Shown here: positions 1 to 7,206 of the stretch, in pieces
Layout: each line of letters opens with the position of its first letter
How positions within the stretch are numbered: position 1 is the first letter of the stretch
Source of the DNA: Dehalococcoides sp.
GTDB lineage: Bacteria > Chloroflexota > Dehalococcoidia > Dehalococcoidales > RBG-16-60-22
Length of the DNA stretch: 8,689 bases
Direction of reading: 5' to 3'
Assembly (NCBI GenBank): GCA_030665795.1
Contig: DAOUZD010000023.1
Span: 1 to 8,689, forward strand
Position numbers and translations under genes: made by a program
The notes under the pieces: model-generated
Seen by the model: the letters and a program-made list of their open reading frames with translations, nothing else
Databases searched by the model: none
What the model was told of the DNA's origin: nothing

Positions 1-1635
1 AACTTTTTCGTGTTCCTCCTGCCACTCCTTTTCACCCCTCCCCTCAGGACTTCCACCAAGCACAATATCAACACCCCTTCCCGCCATATTGGTAGCCACG
101 GTCACCGCCCCCGACTCTCCCGCCCGAGCAATGATACCGGCCTCTTTCTCATGATACTTAGCATTGAGCACCTCATAGGGAACGCCTCTCCTCTTCAAGA
201 GGTCACTCAGATATTCCGACTTTTCAATCGATACGGTGCCAATCAGCACCGGGCGGCCCTCTTGATGAAGTTGCTCAATCTCACGCGCCACAGCGCGGAA
301 TTTAGCCTTCTCATCTTTGTAAATCTGGTCGGGAAAGTCTTCACGAATCATCGGCTTGTGGGTGGGAACGACCACCACCTCAAGCCCGTATATTTTATGA
401 AACTCTTCAGCCTCAGTGAGGGCAGTGCCAGTCATCCCGGCCCGTTTCTGGTACATTCGGAAGTAGTTCTGGATGGTGATGGTAGCAAAGGTCATCGCCT
501 CCCGCTGAACATTGACATGCTCTTTAGCTTCGATTGCCTGGTGCAGTCCTTCGGAGTAACGGCGACCAAACATCATCCGGCCGGTGAACTCATCAACAAT
601 GATAACCTGACCGTCTTTGACGACATAATCGCGGTCTCGCTTAAACAGCACCCGGGCTTTCAGGGCGCTTTCCAGATAGCGAGTCAGGGCGTAGTTGGCC
701 GGGTCATAGATATTGGGGGATTTTAACAATCCTTCCCGCTTCAGCATCCCTTCCAGGTTACTGATGCCAGCATCGGTCAGGTTTACGTTCCGCTCCTTCT
801 CCTCAACGACATAATCCACATCCGGCCGCAGGCGAGGGACAAGTCGGGCAAACACCTGATATATCTGCCCTGACTCCTCCGCCGGACCACTGATGATAAG
901 GGGAGTGCGAGCTTCATCAATGAGGAGATTATCTACCTCATCAACGATGGCGTAGTTTAAGATACGCTGCGCACACTGGGACAGGTCCATAACCATATTA
1001 TCCCGCAGGTAGTCAAAGCCGAACTCACTGCTGGTGCCATAGGTAATATCGGCTTCATAAGCCTCCTTTCGGGAAACGGTACGGAAATGGCGCCACCGGC
1101 TATCTCCCGAGTCACTGTCAGGGTCATAAAGGCGGGAGGGTTGATGCTCATCCGGGGTCTGCTGCGGGTAAATGCTGGCAACGCTTACCCCCAAGGCATG
1201 ATAAATCGAACCCATCCAGTAGGGGTCTCGCCGGGCCAAATAATCGTTAACCGTAACCAGGTGACATCCCTGACCGGTGAGCGAGTTCAGGTAAAGAGGA
1301 AGAGTTGCCACCAGAGTTTTACCCTCGCCGGTCTTCATTTCAGCAATTTTGCCCTGATGAAGGACAACGCCTCCCATCAACTGGACATCAAAGTGGCGCT
1401 GACCGATAGTCCGTTTGGCGGCTTCACGCACGGCGGTAAAAGCCTCTGGCAAAATCTCGTCAAGCGAACTGCCCGCTTCAAGCCGAGCCTTAAACTCGTC
1501 CGTCTTCGCCCGCAGTTCAGCATCGCTGAGTTTCTCAAACTCAGGCTCAAGCGTGTTTATCCGGTCGACTATCGGCTGCAGATGTTTCAGTTCTTTCTCA
1601 TTAGAATCGACGAGTCCGCTCAGCCATTTAAGCAT
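1..1635 (-). CDS. secA: Protein translocase ATPase subunit SecA (partial, N-terminal 545 residues)
   Basis: SecA is the cytosolic motor ATPase that pushes preproteins through the SecYEG channel. The left edge of the window removes the C-terminal part (helical scaffold, wing and tail); full-length homologues are roughly 800-950 aa. Visible are Walker A TGEGKT (102-107), Walker B DEVD (232-235) followed by [15 protein letters not shown], the [16 protein letters not shown] motif, the preprotein-binding region, [14 protein letters not shown] and motif [15 protein letters not shown] (around 516-526). An insertion of about 20 residues with many Asp, Ser and Arg lies just before [10 protein letters not shown], compared with E. 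coli or Bacillus SecA. Two positions differ from the usual sequence: Asn for Ser after DEVD, and Val522 for Thr in AGRGTD. The ATG is chosen because it gives the canonical N-terminus (MLKWL...) and has GGGAG at 1642-1646, 6 nt upstream. The start overlaps the stop of the upstream gene by 8 nt, so the two are probably translationally coupled. Identification is certain. Confidence 0.98.
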   Translation of the reverse strand, partial: MLKWLSGLVDSNEKELKHLQPIVDRINTLEPEFEKLSDAELRAKTDEFKARLEAGSSLDEILPEAFTAVREAAKRTIGQRHFDVQLMGGVVLHQGKIAEMKTGEGKTLVATLPLYLNSLTGQGCHLVTVNDYLARRDPYWMGSIYHALGVSVASIYPQQTPDEHQPSRLYDPDSDSGDSRWRHFRTVSRKEAYEADITYGTSSEFGFDYLRDNMVMDLSQCAQRILNYAIVDEVDNLLIDEARTPLIISGPAEESGQIYQVFARLVPRLRPDVDYVVEEKERNVNLTDAGISNLEGMLKREGLLKSPNIYDPANYALTRYLESALKARVLFKRDRDYVVKDGQVIIVDEFTGRMMFGRRYSEGLHQAIEAKEHVNVQREAMTFATITIQNYFRMYQKRAGMTGTALTEAEEFHKIYGLEVVVVPTHKPMIREDFPDQIYKDEKAKFRAVAREIEQLHQEGRPVLIGTVSIEKSEYLSDLLKRRGVPYEVLNAKYHEKEAGIIARAGESGAVTVATNMAGRGVDIVLGGSPEGRGEKEWQEEHEKV

Positions 1636-1858
1636 CGCCTTCTCCCGCAATCAGCTCTCTGGCTTTCCCGGCTACTTCCTCCCAGACCATAACTTTGACC
1701 TCACCCATGCCATCGACAGCAAACATGTGTACTGAAGGTGCGGCATTTGATTTCAGGAAGCAAGTTATCCCATGGCTTTCAAGTATACCCTTGATAATCC
1801 GGGCTTCCGCCTCACCGACTGCTCGATACACCTCCACCATCTTCTCAGGTTTACTCAT
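1628..1858 (-). CDS. DUF2007-type small protein upstream of secA
   Basis: This is a 76-aa soluble protein that matches the pattern of the DUF2007 family (annotated as putative prokaryotic signal-transducing protein, a small ferredoxin-like fold). An N-terminal strand (VEVYRA) is followed by a helix with the typical EAxxIKGxLExxGI element (residues about 17-31). Then come a hydrophobic strand (CFLKS), a variable loop, a second strand (VKVMVW) and a final helix ([11 protein letters not shown]). No catalytic residues are evident, and the biochemical role of the family is not established to my knowledge. The ATG directly follows the TAA of the upstream membrane-protein gene with no gap, and the stop overlaps the secA start by 8 nt. 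It is therefore co-transcribed and probably translated in step with both neighbours. A link to secretion is suggested only by position. The family assignment rests on the sequence pattern and short length. Confidence 0.8.
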   Translation of the reverse strand: MSKPEKMVEVYRAVGEAEARIIKGILESHGITCFLKSNAAPSVHMFAVDGMGEVKVMVWEEVAGKARELIAGEGDA

Positions 1859-2311
1859 TTAATTCACTACTACCGTAACCAGTGAAATAATCCATAAGGC
1901 AATAAATAAACATGGCAACCAATAAGCGTATATACGCCTATTTCTAATCCACCTTAACTTCCGCCATAACCGTCCTGTATTAACAGCATCATAAACCGTG
2001 TGAGGGAAAATAAAATTTTCCCTCATAAAAGTAAAGTTTTGCCCTTCTTTTTCTAGTTTTTCTTCACCTTCTTCCCAAAAATATAATCCCTTACTCGTAC
2101 GCCTGTTACCAACAAGAGCCAACAAACTTAATATAATTCCCAGGACAGGTAGAAAGATACGAAGTATGTAAGCACTGGGAAGCAACATAACAAAGCCTAT
2201 AAAGAGAATCGAGCTACTTGCAAGGAATAGCGAGCTTCTCTCTGCTAGAAGGCGGTCATCATTTAGGTGGCGTTGTAAAAGGATTTTGTAAGCATTCATC
2301 CCATCTTCCAT
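1859..2311 (-). CDS. Small AT-rich integral membrane protein with three predicted helices, unknown function
   Basis: The 150-aa product is not recognised. A short charged N-terminus (1-25) is followed by two closely spaced hydrophobic segments (about 27-46 and 49-68). A 60-residue polar region comes next, acidic at 80-89 (EEGEEKLEKE) and basic at 114-126 (many Arg, Lys and Trp), and a third hydrophobic segment ends the protein (130-149). The basic residues after helix 2 and before helix 3 place the middle region in the cytoplasm, with the N-terminus inside. Two adjacent helices plus a cytosolic domain loosely recall RipA-like and SLATT-like small membrane proteins, but this is only an architectural resemblance. 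Base composition differs from the neighbours: about 37% GC over 1861-2220 against about 50% in a sampled part of secA, which suggests later acquisition or relaxed constraint. The gene lies 27 nt after prs and abuts the DUF2007 gene (TAAATG). The first ATG is preferred over Met5 because of its strong ribosome-binding site. Confidence 0.75.
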   Translation of the reverse strand: MEDGMNAYKILLQRHLNDDRLLAERSSLFLASSSILFIGFVMLLPSAYILRIFLPVLGIILSLLALVGNRRTSKGLYFWEEGEEKLEKEGQNFTFMRENFIFPHTVYDAVNTGRLWRKLRWIRNRRIYAYWLPCLFIALWIISLVTVVVN

Positions 2312-2316
2312 TTCAG

Positions 2317-2322
2317 CCTCCT
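2317..2322 (-). promoter_or_regulatory. Strong Shine-Dalgarno (AGGAGG) for the membrane-protein gene
   Basis: On the minus strand AGGAGG lies 5 nt before the ATG at 2311. This supports that start rather than the in-frame ATG four codons later. It is the best ribosome-binding site in the leftward operon and sits inside the 27-nt gap after prs, so the gene can be translated without coupling to prs. Confidence 0.85.
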
Positions 2323-2338
2323 AGAGTATGTTTTATAT

Positions 2339-3277
2339 TTACTCAAACATGGCTCCTATCGATAGTCCGGTATGAATGCGGTGGATAGCTTCCCCCAGTA
2401 ATGGTGCCATTGACAGAACGGTAATTTTAGCTAATTTTTTGTCATCTTTAATGGGAACGGTGTCCGTAACGACCACCTCTTTCACCGGCGAGGAGACTAT
2501 TCTCTGGACGGCGGAACCGGAGAATATCGGATGGCTACAACAGGCATATACTTCCTTAACTCCCCGTTCTTTTAGAGTGGAGGCAACGTCCACCAGCGAG
2601 CCGGCCGTGTCTATTTCGTCATCCACGGTGAGTGCCACCCTGCCTTCTACTTCACCGATGACATTTAGCGTCTCCGCCCGGTCAGCGTTACCCACTCGCC
2701 TTTTTTCCATAATCGCCAACGGAGCGTTAAGCTTTTCGGCCAGGTCGCGCGCCCGTTTGGTGATACCGATATCAGTGGCAACTACTACCAAGTCATCAAC
2801 GTTTCTTTTGCCAAAATAATTAGCCAATAAATTAAGCGCGGTCAGTTCATCCACTGGTATGTTAAAGAAACCCTGAATCTGCGCCGCATGCAAATCTACC
2901 GTCAGCAGCCGATTAGCACCAGCTACCGTAAGCAGGTCAGCGATGAGTCTGGCAGTGATAGGCACCCGTGGCTGGTCCTTCTTGTCGGTGCGCCCATAAC
3001 CATAATAAGGGATTACCGCGGTAATCCGGCCGGCTGATGCCCTCTTCAGAGCATCAATCATAATGAGCAGCTCCACCAGATTAGTATTGACCGGGGAACT
3101 GAGCGGCTGAATAACAAAGGTATCCCGCTGGCGAACATTTTCCAGAATACGAACAAAGATATTCTCATTACTGAACTGAAAGACCTCGTTCTTACCTAAA
3201 GGAATACCTAGATATTCAACCACTGCCTTAGCCAGAGCCGGGTGAGCATTACCAGTGAACACCTTTAATTCATCCAT
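2339..3277 (-). CDS. prs: Ribose-phosphate pyrophosphokinase (PRPP synthetase, class I type)
   Basis: The enzyme transfers pyrophosphate from ATP to ribose 5-phosphate. The product, PRPP, is the precursor for purine, pyrimidine, NAD, histidine and tryptophan synthesis in the cytoplasm. The 312-aa length is normal for the family. Visible motifs are the ATP-binding YYGYGRTDKKDQPR (usually YARQDRK), VDLHAAQIQGFF with His130, the flexible-loop AIMEKRR, the PRPP loop VDDEIDTAGS (Asp219 to Ser227; usually DDMIDTAGT) and the C-terminal VTDTVP. The segment usually written SPDVGGVVRAR reads ATDIGITKRAR here, a deviation but with the Asp and Arg kept. The start gives the standard N-terminus (KVFTGNAHPALA). 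AAGGAG at 3288-3293 precedes the ATG by 10 nt. It is the first gene of the leftward operon and has its own promoter facing away from pyrG. Catalytic residues appear intact, so activity is expected. Confidence 0.97.
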   Translation of the reverse strand: MDELKVFTGNAHPALAKAVVEYLGIPLGKNEVFQFSNENIFVRILENVRQRDTFVIQPLSSPVNTNLVELLIMIDALKRASAGRITAVIPYYGYGRTDKKDQPRVPITARLIADLLTVAGANRLLTVDLHAAQIQGFFNIPVDELTALNLLANYFGKRNVDDLVVVATDIGITKRARDLAEKLNAPLAIMEKRRVGNADRAETLNVIGEVEGRVALTVDDEIDTAGSLVDVASTLKERGVKEVYACCSHPIFSGSAVQRIVSSPVKEVVVTDTVPIKDDKKLAKITVLSMAPLLGEAIHRIHTGLSIGAMFE

Positions 3278-3320
3278 TGGCTATTATCTCCTTTAAAGAT
3301 AAACTTTTAATTCAATATAG

Positions 3321-3329
3321 ATTATAGCA
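3321..3329 (-). promoter_or_regulatory. Extended -10 promoter for the prs operon
   Basis: The minus strand reads TGCTATAAT, a consensus extended -10 (TGn plus TATAAT). The sequence 17 bp upstream (GTGAGG at 3344-3349) is not a good -35, which fits an extended -10 promoter that depends less on -35 contacts. Transcription should start near 3314, about 37 nt before the prs ATG. Confidence 0.65.
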
Positions 3330-3378
3330 CTATTGCCAGCTAACCTCACCCCTCTTTGGTTTTTCCTTGATACAAAAC

Positions 3379-3407
3379 TTGACAATTCATCTTCGCCTCT
3401 TTATAAT
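3379..3407 (+). promoter_or_regulatory. Consensus sigma-70/sigma-A promoter for the pyrG-tal-rho operon
   Basis: TTGACA (3379-3384) and TATAAT (3402-3407) are separated by exactly 17 bp, a full match to the housekeeping consensus. Transcription should start at about 3413-3415, within AAAG. The start does not resemble the GGGC start used for CTP-sensing reiterative transcription at Bacillus pyrG, so that mechanism is not indicated. Confidence 0.85.
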
Positions 3408-3436
3408 GAGTAAAGAAAACCTTTCCCATCAAAAAT

Positions 3437-3464
3437 TTGACACTTAAGACTATTTCTATAGGTA
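3437..3464 (+). promoter_or_regulatory. Possible weak second promoter for pyrG
   Basis: A second perfect TTGACA (3437-3442) lies 58 bp downstream of the first. The hexamer at 16-bp spacing (TAGGTA, 3459-3464) matches the -10 consensus poorly, and the better TAAAGT (3463-3468) is 20 bp away. It may be a weak or regulated tandem promoter, or chance in AT-rich DNA. Confidence 0.25.
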
Positions 3465-3490
3465 AAGTACAGAGTGAAATCCCCAGAAAC

Positions 3491-3523
3491 TTGATGCTGA
3501 TTGTTACTGAAGTCCAGCATCAG
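3491..3523 (+). promoter_or_regulatory. Hairpin in the pyrG leader
   Basis: GATGCTG (3493-3499) pairs perfectly with CAGCATC (3515-3521). One more U-A pair (3492/3522) and a G-U pair (3491/3523) extend the stem, with a 15-nt loop. No U-tract follows, so it is not an intrinsic terminator as it stands. A further weak AU-rich stem (AGAAAA 3541-3546 with TTTTCT 3555-3560) lies between it and pyrG. No known riboswitch class is recognised. Confidence 0.45.
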
Positions 3524-3548
3524 TCCTTAACAGGCTACCAAGAAAAGC

Positions 3549-3571
3549 AAAGGTTTTTCTGGATGCTTTAG
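3549..3571 (+). other. Two-codon mini-ORF (ATG CTT TAG) with its own Shine-Dalgarno ahead of pyrG
   Basis: AAAGG (3549-3553) lies 9 nt before an ATG at 3563 that is followed by one codon and a stop (TAG, 3569-3571). The pyrG start follows 14 nt later in another frame. No good Shine-Dalgarno directly precedes the pyrG ATG (only GAG at 3571-3573, 12 nt away). Ribosomes loaded at the mini-ORF might therefore reinitiate at pyrG. This is inference; the arrangement could be chance. Confidence 0.3.
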
Positions 3572-3585
3572 AGTTTGGTTTCCGT

Positions 3586-5232
3586 ATGTCAAAGTATATC
3601 TTTGTTACCGGTGGTGTAGTTAGTTCTGTTGGCAAGGGCATAACTGTCGCTTCTATAGGCAACATTCTGAAGAGTCGTAAAATCAGTGTTTCGGTTCAGA
3701 AGCTAGACCCGTATCTCAATGTTGACCCGGGCACAATGTCTCCTTACCAGCATGGTGAGGTATTTGTTACTCAGGATGGTGCCGAGACTGACCTTGATTT
3801 AGGTAACTACGAGCGCTTCATCAACACTGAGCTTACCGCTGATTCCAATGTTACCTCGGGGCAAATCTACAGTGCCGTCATTGCCAAGGAGAGGCGGGGC
3901 GATTTTCTCGGGGGCACGATTCAAGTGGTACCCCATGTTACCACCGAGATAAAGGAACGTTTTAAGCGATTAGCCCAGAAATCTAAGGCTGATGTGATTC
4001 TAATCGAGGTAGGCGGCACCGTGGGCGATATTGAGGGACAGCCTTTCCTTGAAGCCATCAGACAGATGAGAAATGACGTCGGGAGAGACAATGTGCTCTA
4101 TGTTCACGTTACCTTACTTCCCTATCTCAGCTCAACTCAGGAACTGAAGACCAAGCCCACCCAGCATAGTGTTAATGAGCTGCGCCGAATTGGTATTCAG
4201 CCTGACATCATTCTCTGCCGCAGTGACTTTCCCATTCTGGATAGTATCAGGGACAAAATATCGCTGTTCTGTGATGTAGAACGGCAAGCCGTCATTCCCC
4301 TGCCCACTTTACCCACCATCTACGAGATACCTTTACTTCTGGAAGAGGCGGGATTAGGGCAGCTAATTGTCAAGAAGCTTGGCCTCAAGGCACGCCGAGC
4401 CGACCTAAGCCAGTGGCGGGAACTGGTGGAACGCCTCAAAACGCCACACGAGCCGGTTAATATTGCCCTGGTTGGCAAATATGTGGAATTAACCGACTCC
4501 TACTTCTCAGTTCGTGAGGCGCTGCGTCACGCTGCCCTCTATCATAATCGAGAGCTTAATCTGTTCTGGGTTAAATCTGAGGACCTGGAAAAAAATGGCA
4601 GCGATAATTTACTGCGCTCCGCACAGGGTATTATCGTCCCTGGAGGCTTTGGTATCAGAGGTGTCGAAGGCATGGTAAGAGCCGCCAATTATGCCCGAAC
4701 CAATGAAATTCCTTACCTGGGGTTGTGCCTGGGACTGCAGGTTATGGTAATTGAGTTTGCTCGCTATGCCTTGAACTCACCTGAGCCAAACTCCGCCGAG
4801 TTTAATCCTAACACTACTTATCCGGTTATTGACCTCCTCCCCGAACAAAAGGACCTAGAAAATAAGGGAGGCACCATGCGCCTAGGTAATTATCCCTGTC
4901 AACTACTCCCAGATAGCCGTGTCGCACGAGCTTATGGACAGAGTCTGATTTACGAGCGTCATCGACACCGCTTTGAATTTAACAATCAATTCCGCACTCC
5001 GCTACATGAGGCAGGAATGATTTACAGCGGGCTATCCCCGGACACCAAACTGGTCGAAATCTGCGAGCTAGGCAACCACCCCTGGATGGTAAGTTGCCAG
5101 TTCCATCCTGAATTTGGCTCACGCCCTAACCGCCCCCATCCCCTGTTCCGCGATTTCATCGGCGTGGCGAAGGACGTACTACGCGAAGGGGCCCAACCTC
5201 CGTTACCCCTTTCGCCGGAAAGTGAGGACTAA
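3586..5232 (+). CDS. pyrG: CTP synthase (glutamine-hydrolysing)
   Basis: PyrG aminates UTP to CTP using ATP and ammonia from glutamine, the last step of pyrimidine nucleotide synthesis, and is a cytoplasmic tetramer. The 548-aa length is typical. The N-terminal synthase domain (about 1-270) carries the P-loop-like [11 protein letters not shown] (9-19, Lys17), [39 protein letters not shown] and [10 protein letters not shown]. The C-terminal class I glutamine amidotransferase domain (about 290-540) carries the oxyanion segment PGGFGIRG, the nucleophile Cys381 in GLCLG, and the His507/Glu509 pair in FHPEF. All catalytic residues are present. The start is fixed by the family N-terminus ([12 protein letters not shown]), and no in-frame upstream start is visible. 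Translation initiation is odd because the ATG lacks a clear Shine-Dalgarno (see the leader features). The stop TAA is followed at once by the tal ATG. It is the first gene of the rightward operon under the promoter at 3379-3407. Confidence 0.99.
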   Translation: MSKYIFVTGGVVSSVGKGITVASIGNILKSRKISVSVQKLDPYLNVDPGTMSPYQHGEVFVTQDGAETDLDLGNYERFINTELTADSNVTSGQIYSAVIAKERRGDFLGGTIQVVPHVTTEIKERFKRLAQKSKADVILIEVGGTVGDIEGQPFLEAIRQMRNDVGRDNVLYVHVTLLPYLSSTQELKTKPTQHSVNELRRIGIQPDIILCRSDFPILDSIRDKISLFCDVERQAVIPLPTLPTIYEIPLLLEEAGLGQLIVKKLGLKARRADLSQWRELVERLKTPHEPVNIALVGKYVELTDSYFSVREALRHAALYHNRELNLFWVKSEDLEKNGSDNLLRSAQGIIVPGGFGIRGVEGMVRAANYARTNEIPYLGLCLGLQVMVIEFARYALNSPEPNSAEFNPNTTYPVIDLLPEQKDLENKGGTMRLGNYPCQLLPDSRVARAYGQSLIYERHRHRFEFNNQFRTPLHEAGMIYSGLSPDTKLVEICELGNHPWMVSCQFHPEFGSRPNRPHPLFRDFIGVAKDVLREGAQPPLPLSPESED

Positions 5233-5883
5233 ATGCGCATCTTTTTAGATACCGCCAATATTGACCAAATCAGACAAGCTGCCAAACTGGGTATCATCAG
5301 CGGGGTTACCACCAACCCCAGCCTGGTATCCAAGGAAGCCACGGCTGACTACGAAACCGTGACTAAAACTATTTGCTCCATTGTCAGCGGCTCGGTTTCT
5401 GTCGAAGTGCTTGCCGAAGACGCTGAATCAATGATTAAAGAAGCCCGAATCAAAGCCTCCTGGGCGCCCAATGTCACCATTAAGATACCAGCCACTGCTG
5501 ATGGGCTGGAGGCAATGTCAGCGCTGAGCAAGGAAAATATAGAAGTAAACATGACCCTGTGTTTCTCATTGAATCAGGCACTTCTCGGCGCACTGGCTGG
5601 CGCCACCTACGTCAGTCCTTTTGTCGGCCGACTGGATGATATTGGTCATGATGGTATGCAGCTAGTGAAAGACATTGTGGACGTATTTAAGCACTACCAG
5701 CTATCCACCCAGGTGATTGCCGCCAGCATTCGTCATCCTTTACATTGCGTGGTTGCCGCCAAGGCAGGAGCACATATCGCCACCGTCCCCTATAATGTAC
5801 TGATGCAGATGATAAACCACCCGCTTACGGATGCCGGCGTCAGCCGTTTTCTGGCTGACTGGCGACGGGTTTCGCAACAATAG
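5233..5883 (+). CDS. tal: Small (TalC-type) transaldolase
   Basis: This 216-aa protein belongs to the short transaldolase/fructose-6-phosphate aldolase family, single-domain TIM barrels that form decamers. Transaldolase moves a dihydroxyacetone unit between sugar phosphates in the non-oxidative pentose phosphate pathway. The Schiff-base lysine is Lys84 in TIKIPAT. Other family marks are [38 protein letters not shown] and the C-terminal [15 protein letters not shown]. Two positions known to separate the activities point to transaldolase: Glu58 where E. coli FSA has Gln59, and Phe130 where FSA has Tyr131. The ATG abuts the pyrG stop (TAAATG) and is preceded by GAGGA inside the end of pyrG, so translation is probably coupled. 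The enzyme helps supply ribose 5-phosphate, the substrate of Prs encoded by the divergent operon. The family is certain; preference for transaldolase over aldolase activity is a prediction. Confidence 0.95.
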   Translation: MRIFLDTANIDQIRQAAKLGIISGVTTNPSLVSKEATADYETVTKTICSIVSGSVSVEVLAEDAESMIKEARIKASWAPNVTIKIPATADGLEAMSALSKENIEVNMTLCFSLNQALLGALAGATYVSPFVGRLDDIGHDGMQLVKDIVDVFKHYQLSTQVIAASIRHPLHCVVAAKAGAHIATVPYNVLMQMINHPLTDAGVSRFLADWRRVSQQ

Positions 5884-5943
5884 AACTGAGAAAACGACTC
5901 TCCTTTCTGAATGAAGAGAGGAACTCGAGAGTGAGGTTACATC
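5884..5943 (+). promoter_or_regulatory. tal-rho spacer with alternative base pairing near the rho ribosome-binding site
   Basis: ACTCTC (5897-5902) can pair with GAGAGT (5927-5932), or its last five bases CTCTC (5898-5902) with the nearer GAGAG (5916-5920). The two pairings exclude each other. The distal arm overlaps the start of the likely Shine-Dalgarno GTGAGG (5931-5936), which is 7 nt before the rho ATG. A switch affecting rho translation is possible but unproven. No promoter or intrinsic terminator is seen in the spacer. Confidence 0.35.
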
Positions 5944-7206
5944 ATGAACATTGAAGAACTAGAAAGCAAAAGCGAAGAAGAGCTAATTGCTCTGGCCAAG
6001 GAAAAGGGCATTTCCAGCCACGATGGCTCCAATAAGCAAGACATTATTATGCTCTTACTCCGGTCAGATATCCAACAAGAGGGTCACGTCTTCTGTAAAG
6101 GTATCCTGGACATTATGTCTGACGGTTACGGATTCCTCAGGCAGGATACTCTGCTGCCCAACCAAACCGATGTGTACATTTCCCCATCGCAGATCCGCCG
6201 CTTTGGTCTGCGCAACGGTGATATGATTGTCGGGCAAGGCAGACCCCCAAAAAGTAACGAGAAATACTATAGTCTGCTTCAGATAGTAGCCATTAACAAT
6301 ACCAACCCCGAACTAATCAAAGACCGACCTCACTTTGGCTCACTCACCGCTACCTTCCCCGACAAATTAATTAACCTAGAAGCCTCGCCTGAGAACGTAA
6401 CCACTCGTCTGCTCAACCTTATTGCCCCTATCGGTCGCGGGCAGCGAGGCTTAATCGTGTCACCACCCAAGGCCGGCAAGACAATACTGCTCAAATCCAT
6501 CGCCAATGCGGCGGCTACTAACTATAGTGATATTCACCTGCTGGTGTGCCTTATTGGTGAGCGACCGGAGGAGGTTACTGATATGAAGCGCTCGGTCAAG
6601 GGAGAGGTGATAGGCGCCACTTTTGATGAGCCGGTGGAAAACCAGACCCGCGTCGCTGAGTTAGCCCTAGAGAGAGCCAAGCGCATCGCCGAAAGTGGCA
6701 AAGATGTCTTCATCCTCCTTGACGGGATTACCCGCCTTACCCGGGCCTATAACCTGGCGATGCCCTCCAGCGGTCGTACCTTATCCGGTGGTATCGACCC
6801 CAGTGCCCTCCACCCCGCCAAACGCTTCTTTGGCGCTGCTCGTAACATAGAGGAGGGCGGCAGCCTGACTATCATTGCCACCTGCCTCGTTGACACCGGC
6901 AGCCGCATGGATGACCTCATCTATGAGGAATTCAAGGGAACCGGCAATATGGAACTTCACCTCGACCGCCGATTAGCGGAACGCCGCACCTTCCCGGCGA
7001 TGGATATTCAGCGCAGTGGCACCAGGCGAGAAGAACTGTTAGTCGATGAAGAGAGCCTAAAGCAAGTATGGCTACTGCGGCGCATGGTGACCATGATTGC
7101 CTCTGACTCTAACAACTACGTTGAAGCCACCGAGCGAATTCTCGACCGCCTACGCAAGGCCAAAACCAACGCTGAGTTCCTGGCTAACCTGAACAAGGAG
7201 ATGTAA
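5944..7206 (+). CDS. rho: Transcription termination factor Rho
   Basis: Rho is a hexameric RNA-dependent ATPase/translocase that binds untranslated RNA and stops RNA polymerase. The 420-aa length is close to E. coli Rho (419 aa), with no large insertion. In order: a helical N-terminal part (1-45) with acidic LESKSEEEL, a cold-shock RNA-binding domain with the RNP1-like DGYGFLR (60-66), then the ATPase core. The core has Walker A PPKAGKT (174-180), the ERPEEVTDM segment (206-214), Walker B ILLD ending at Asp260, the Q-loop LSGGID (280-285) and arginine finger Arg361 in SGTRREELL. Two residues differ from E. coli: Gly205 replaces Asp210 and Gly261 replaces Ser266, both bicyclomycin contacts. 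The ATG is supported by the family N-terminus and by GTGAGG 7 nt upstream. The gene follows tal after a 60-nt spacer and is probably transcribed from the pyrG promoter. Confidence 0.99.
   Translation: MNIEELESKSEEELIALAKEKGISSHDGSNKQDIIMLLLRSDIQQEGHVFCKGILDIMSDGYGFLRQDTLLPNQTDVYISPSQIRRFGLRNGDMIVGQGRPPKSNEKYYSLLQIVAINNTNPELIKDRPHFGSLTATFPDKLINLEASPENVTTRLLNLIAPIGRGQRGLIVSPPKAGKTILLKSIANAAATNYSDIHLLVCLIGERPEEVTDMKRSVKGEVIGATFDEPVENQTRVAELALERAKRIAESGKDVFILLDGITRLTRAYNLAMPSSGRTLSGGIDPSALHPAKRFFGAARNIEEGGSLTIIATCLVDTGSRMDDLIYEEFKGTGNMELHLDRRLAERRTFPAMDIQRSGTRREELLVDEESLKQVWLLRRMVTMIASDSNNYVEATERILDRLRKAKTNAEFLANLNKEM

Larger units (their letters stand above)
3278..3585. other. Divergent prs/pyrG intergenic region with two promoters and a long pyrG leader
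   Basis: This 308-bp AT-rich region holds no credible protein gene. From the prs side it contains the prs ribosome-binding site (3288-3293), an extended -10 for prs (3321-3329), a consensus promoter for pyrG (3379-3407) and a second TTGACA (3437-3442). Further right are a hairpin (3491-3523) and a two-codon mini-ORF with its own Shine-Dalgarno (3549-3571). The promoters do not overlap, so both operons can be read at once. The predicted pyrG leader is about 170 nt; the prs leader is about 37 nt. Confidence 0.8.

Noticed and set aside
10..726. Long open frame on the plus strand opposite secA
   Set aside because: It lies fully antisense to the conserved SecA motifs and shows no family features; it is a shadow.
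1087..1735. Two overlapping plus-strand frames opposite secA and the DUF2007 gene
   Set aside because: Both are antisense to conserved coding sequence, with low-complexity composition and no ribosome-binding site support.
2376..2819. Plus-strand frame opposite prs
   Set aside because: The Ser/Thr-rich translation is a typical antisense artefact of the conserved prs reading frame.
3413..3420. CTP-sensing reiterative transcription at pyrG as in Bacillus
   Set aside because: The predicted start is AAAG-like rather than GGGC, and the matching terminator hairpin is absent.
3541..3562. AGAAAA/TTTTCT stem before pyrG as an intrinsic terminator
   Set aside because: The stem is all weak A-U except one pair, and no U-tract follows it; the T-run lies inside the stem.
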